Positions 63,646-64,000 of a stretch of DNA of 64,000 nucleotides are shown here, piece by piece. Numbering within the stretch: position 1 is the first letter of the stretch; each line of letters opens with the position of its first letter. Both the position numbers and the translations under genes were made by a program. The notes beneath the pieces were generated by a model. It had not been told where the DNA came from and made no database searches. It saw only the letters and a list, made by a program, of their open reading frames with translations. This DNA is from Paraspadella gotoi (Eukaryota; Chaetognatha). The stretch covers positions 13,477,437 to 13,541,436 of the forward strand of contig CM119268.1 in the NCBI GenBank assembly GCA_051294375.1, written 5' to 3'.

Positions 63646-64000
63646 CACGACTGAAGGTGGTGTCATGCTTATTGGCGGTGGGAACTTATTCAATGCCCGA
63701 AGAAGAGTGGATGTGTACTAAAAAAAAATGAACTTAAAATTGCGACCAAAAAAATTCAGTATGAATGAGAAATTAAGAGGGGGAGGGGAATCAACCCCAG
63801 GACGGCCCAGTTTCTCAGAATCTTCAGTCATTGGCCGAAAAGGGGAAATTATGAATTCCCTTACAATAAATCTTCTTTTAAGTAAATCGCCTTTCGATAA
63901 ATCTCCTTTATTCGTTCGATTTTCTCCCCAATTTTTCTCAACTGGACTCCGAAGGTCCCCTCGCCCCAAACCTCGTCAACTCTCGGCCGGCTCCTCCGCC

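Larger units (their letters stand above)
62460..64000. repeat. Palindromic contig join (centre near 63.2 kb)
   Basis: 62460-62697 and 62800-62914 recur in reverse complement at about 63780-64000 and 63570-63677. The shared parts include exon sequence ending in CTCTCGGCCGGCTCCTCC and the SINE-like GGGATCGGTCCC block. Small indels separate the copies. Two gaps lie in the left arm, while the right arm is continuous. It is probably an assembly fold-back like the one at 10.67-30.2 kb. The loop (about 62.94-63.57 kb) is the only non-duplicated part. Confidence 0.85.

Overview
This is eukaryotic DNA from an invertebrate animal. Genes are split by GT-AG introns and some end in AATAAA signals. The products are metazoan: an Ig/kringle receptor tyrosine kinase, the seven-pass protein TMEM198 and the axonemal dynein intermediate chain DNAI4. 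DNAI4 implies motile cilia. I cannot name the phylum. The DNA is crowded with (GA/CT)n, (GAC)n, (GAAA)n and (TAA)n tracts, so most long reading frames are only microsatellite translations (RERERE, SLSLSL). The assembly has four N gaps (25, 25, 102 and 25 bases).

Layout. 1-10.6 kb is repeat-rich: a short palindrome, one possible exon, the 3' end of a gene for an acidic protein (3.4-5.2 kb) and microsatellites. 10.67-30.2 kb is one giant palindrome centred near 20.67 kb. Its right arm holds readable genes: the last exons of an unknown gene (21.0-22.1 kb), TMEM198 (23.05-25.25 kb, +) and the kinase half of a receptor tyrosine kinase (26.56-30.0 kb, -) with tRNA-Gly(GCC) in one intron. Its left arm repeats all of this in reverse with many one- and two-base indels, even inside the tRNA, which looks like an uncorrected long-read fold-back rather than a real duplication. 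The receptor gene continues out of the palindrome through kringle and Ig exons to 35.65 kb. 36-40 kb holds a small two-exon gene (+) and two phase-compatible exons of an unknown gene (-). 41.2-57.6 kb is a complete 21-exon DNAI4 gene (807 codons), whose introns hold a MITE-like element, a dispersed repeat, a repeat array with a possible nested gene, a (TAA)n tract and a 2-kb hairpin. 59.3-62.5 kb holds the 3' exons of an unrecognised gene (-). From 62.5 kb to the end is another palindromic assembly join.

The genes show no common pathway. TMEM198 and the receptor kinase are convergent neighbours; DNAI4 is an independent cilia gene. I see no CRISPR array, operon, phage or viral gene. The strongest observations are the noisy palindrome, which has probably displaced the 5' part of one gene, and the unusual receptor kinase: no Frizzled domain, a poly-Asp run in an Ig loop, two large insertions in the kinase domain, and no YxxxYY motif in the activation loop.
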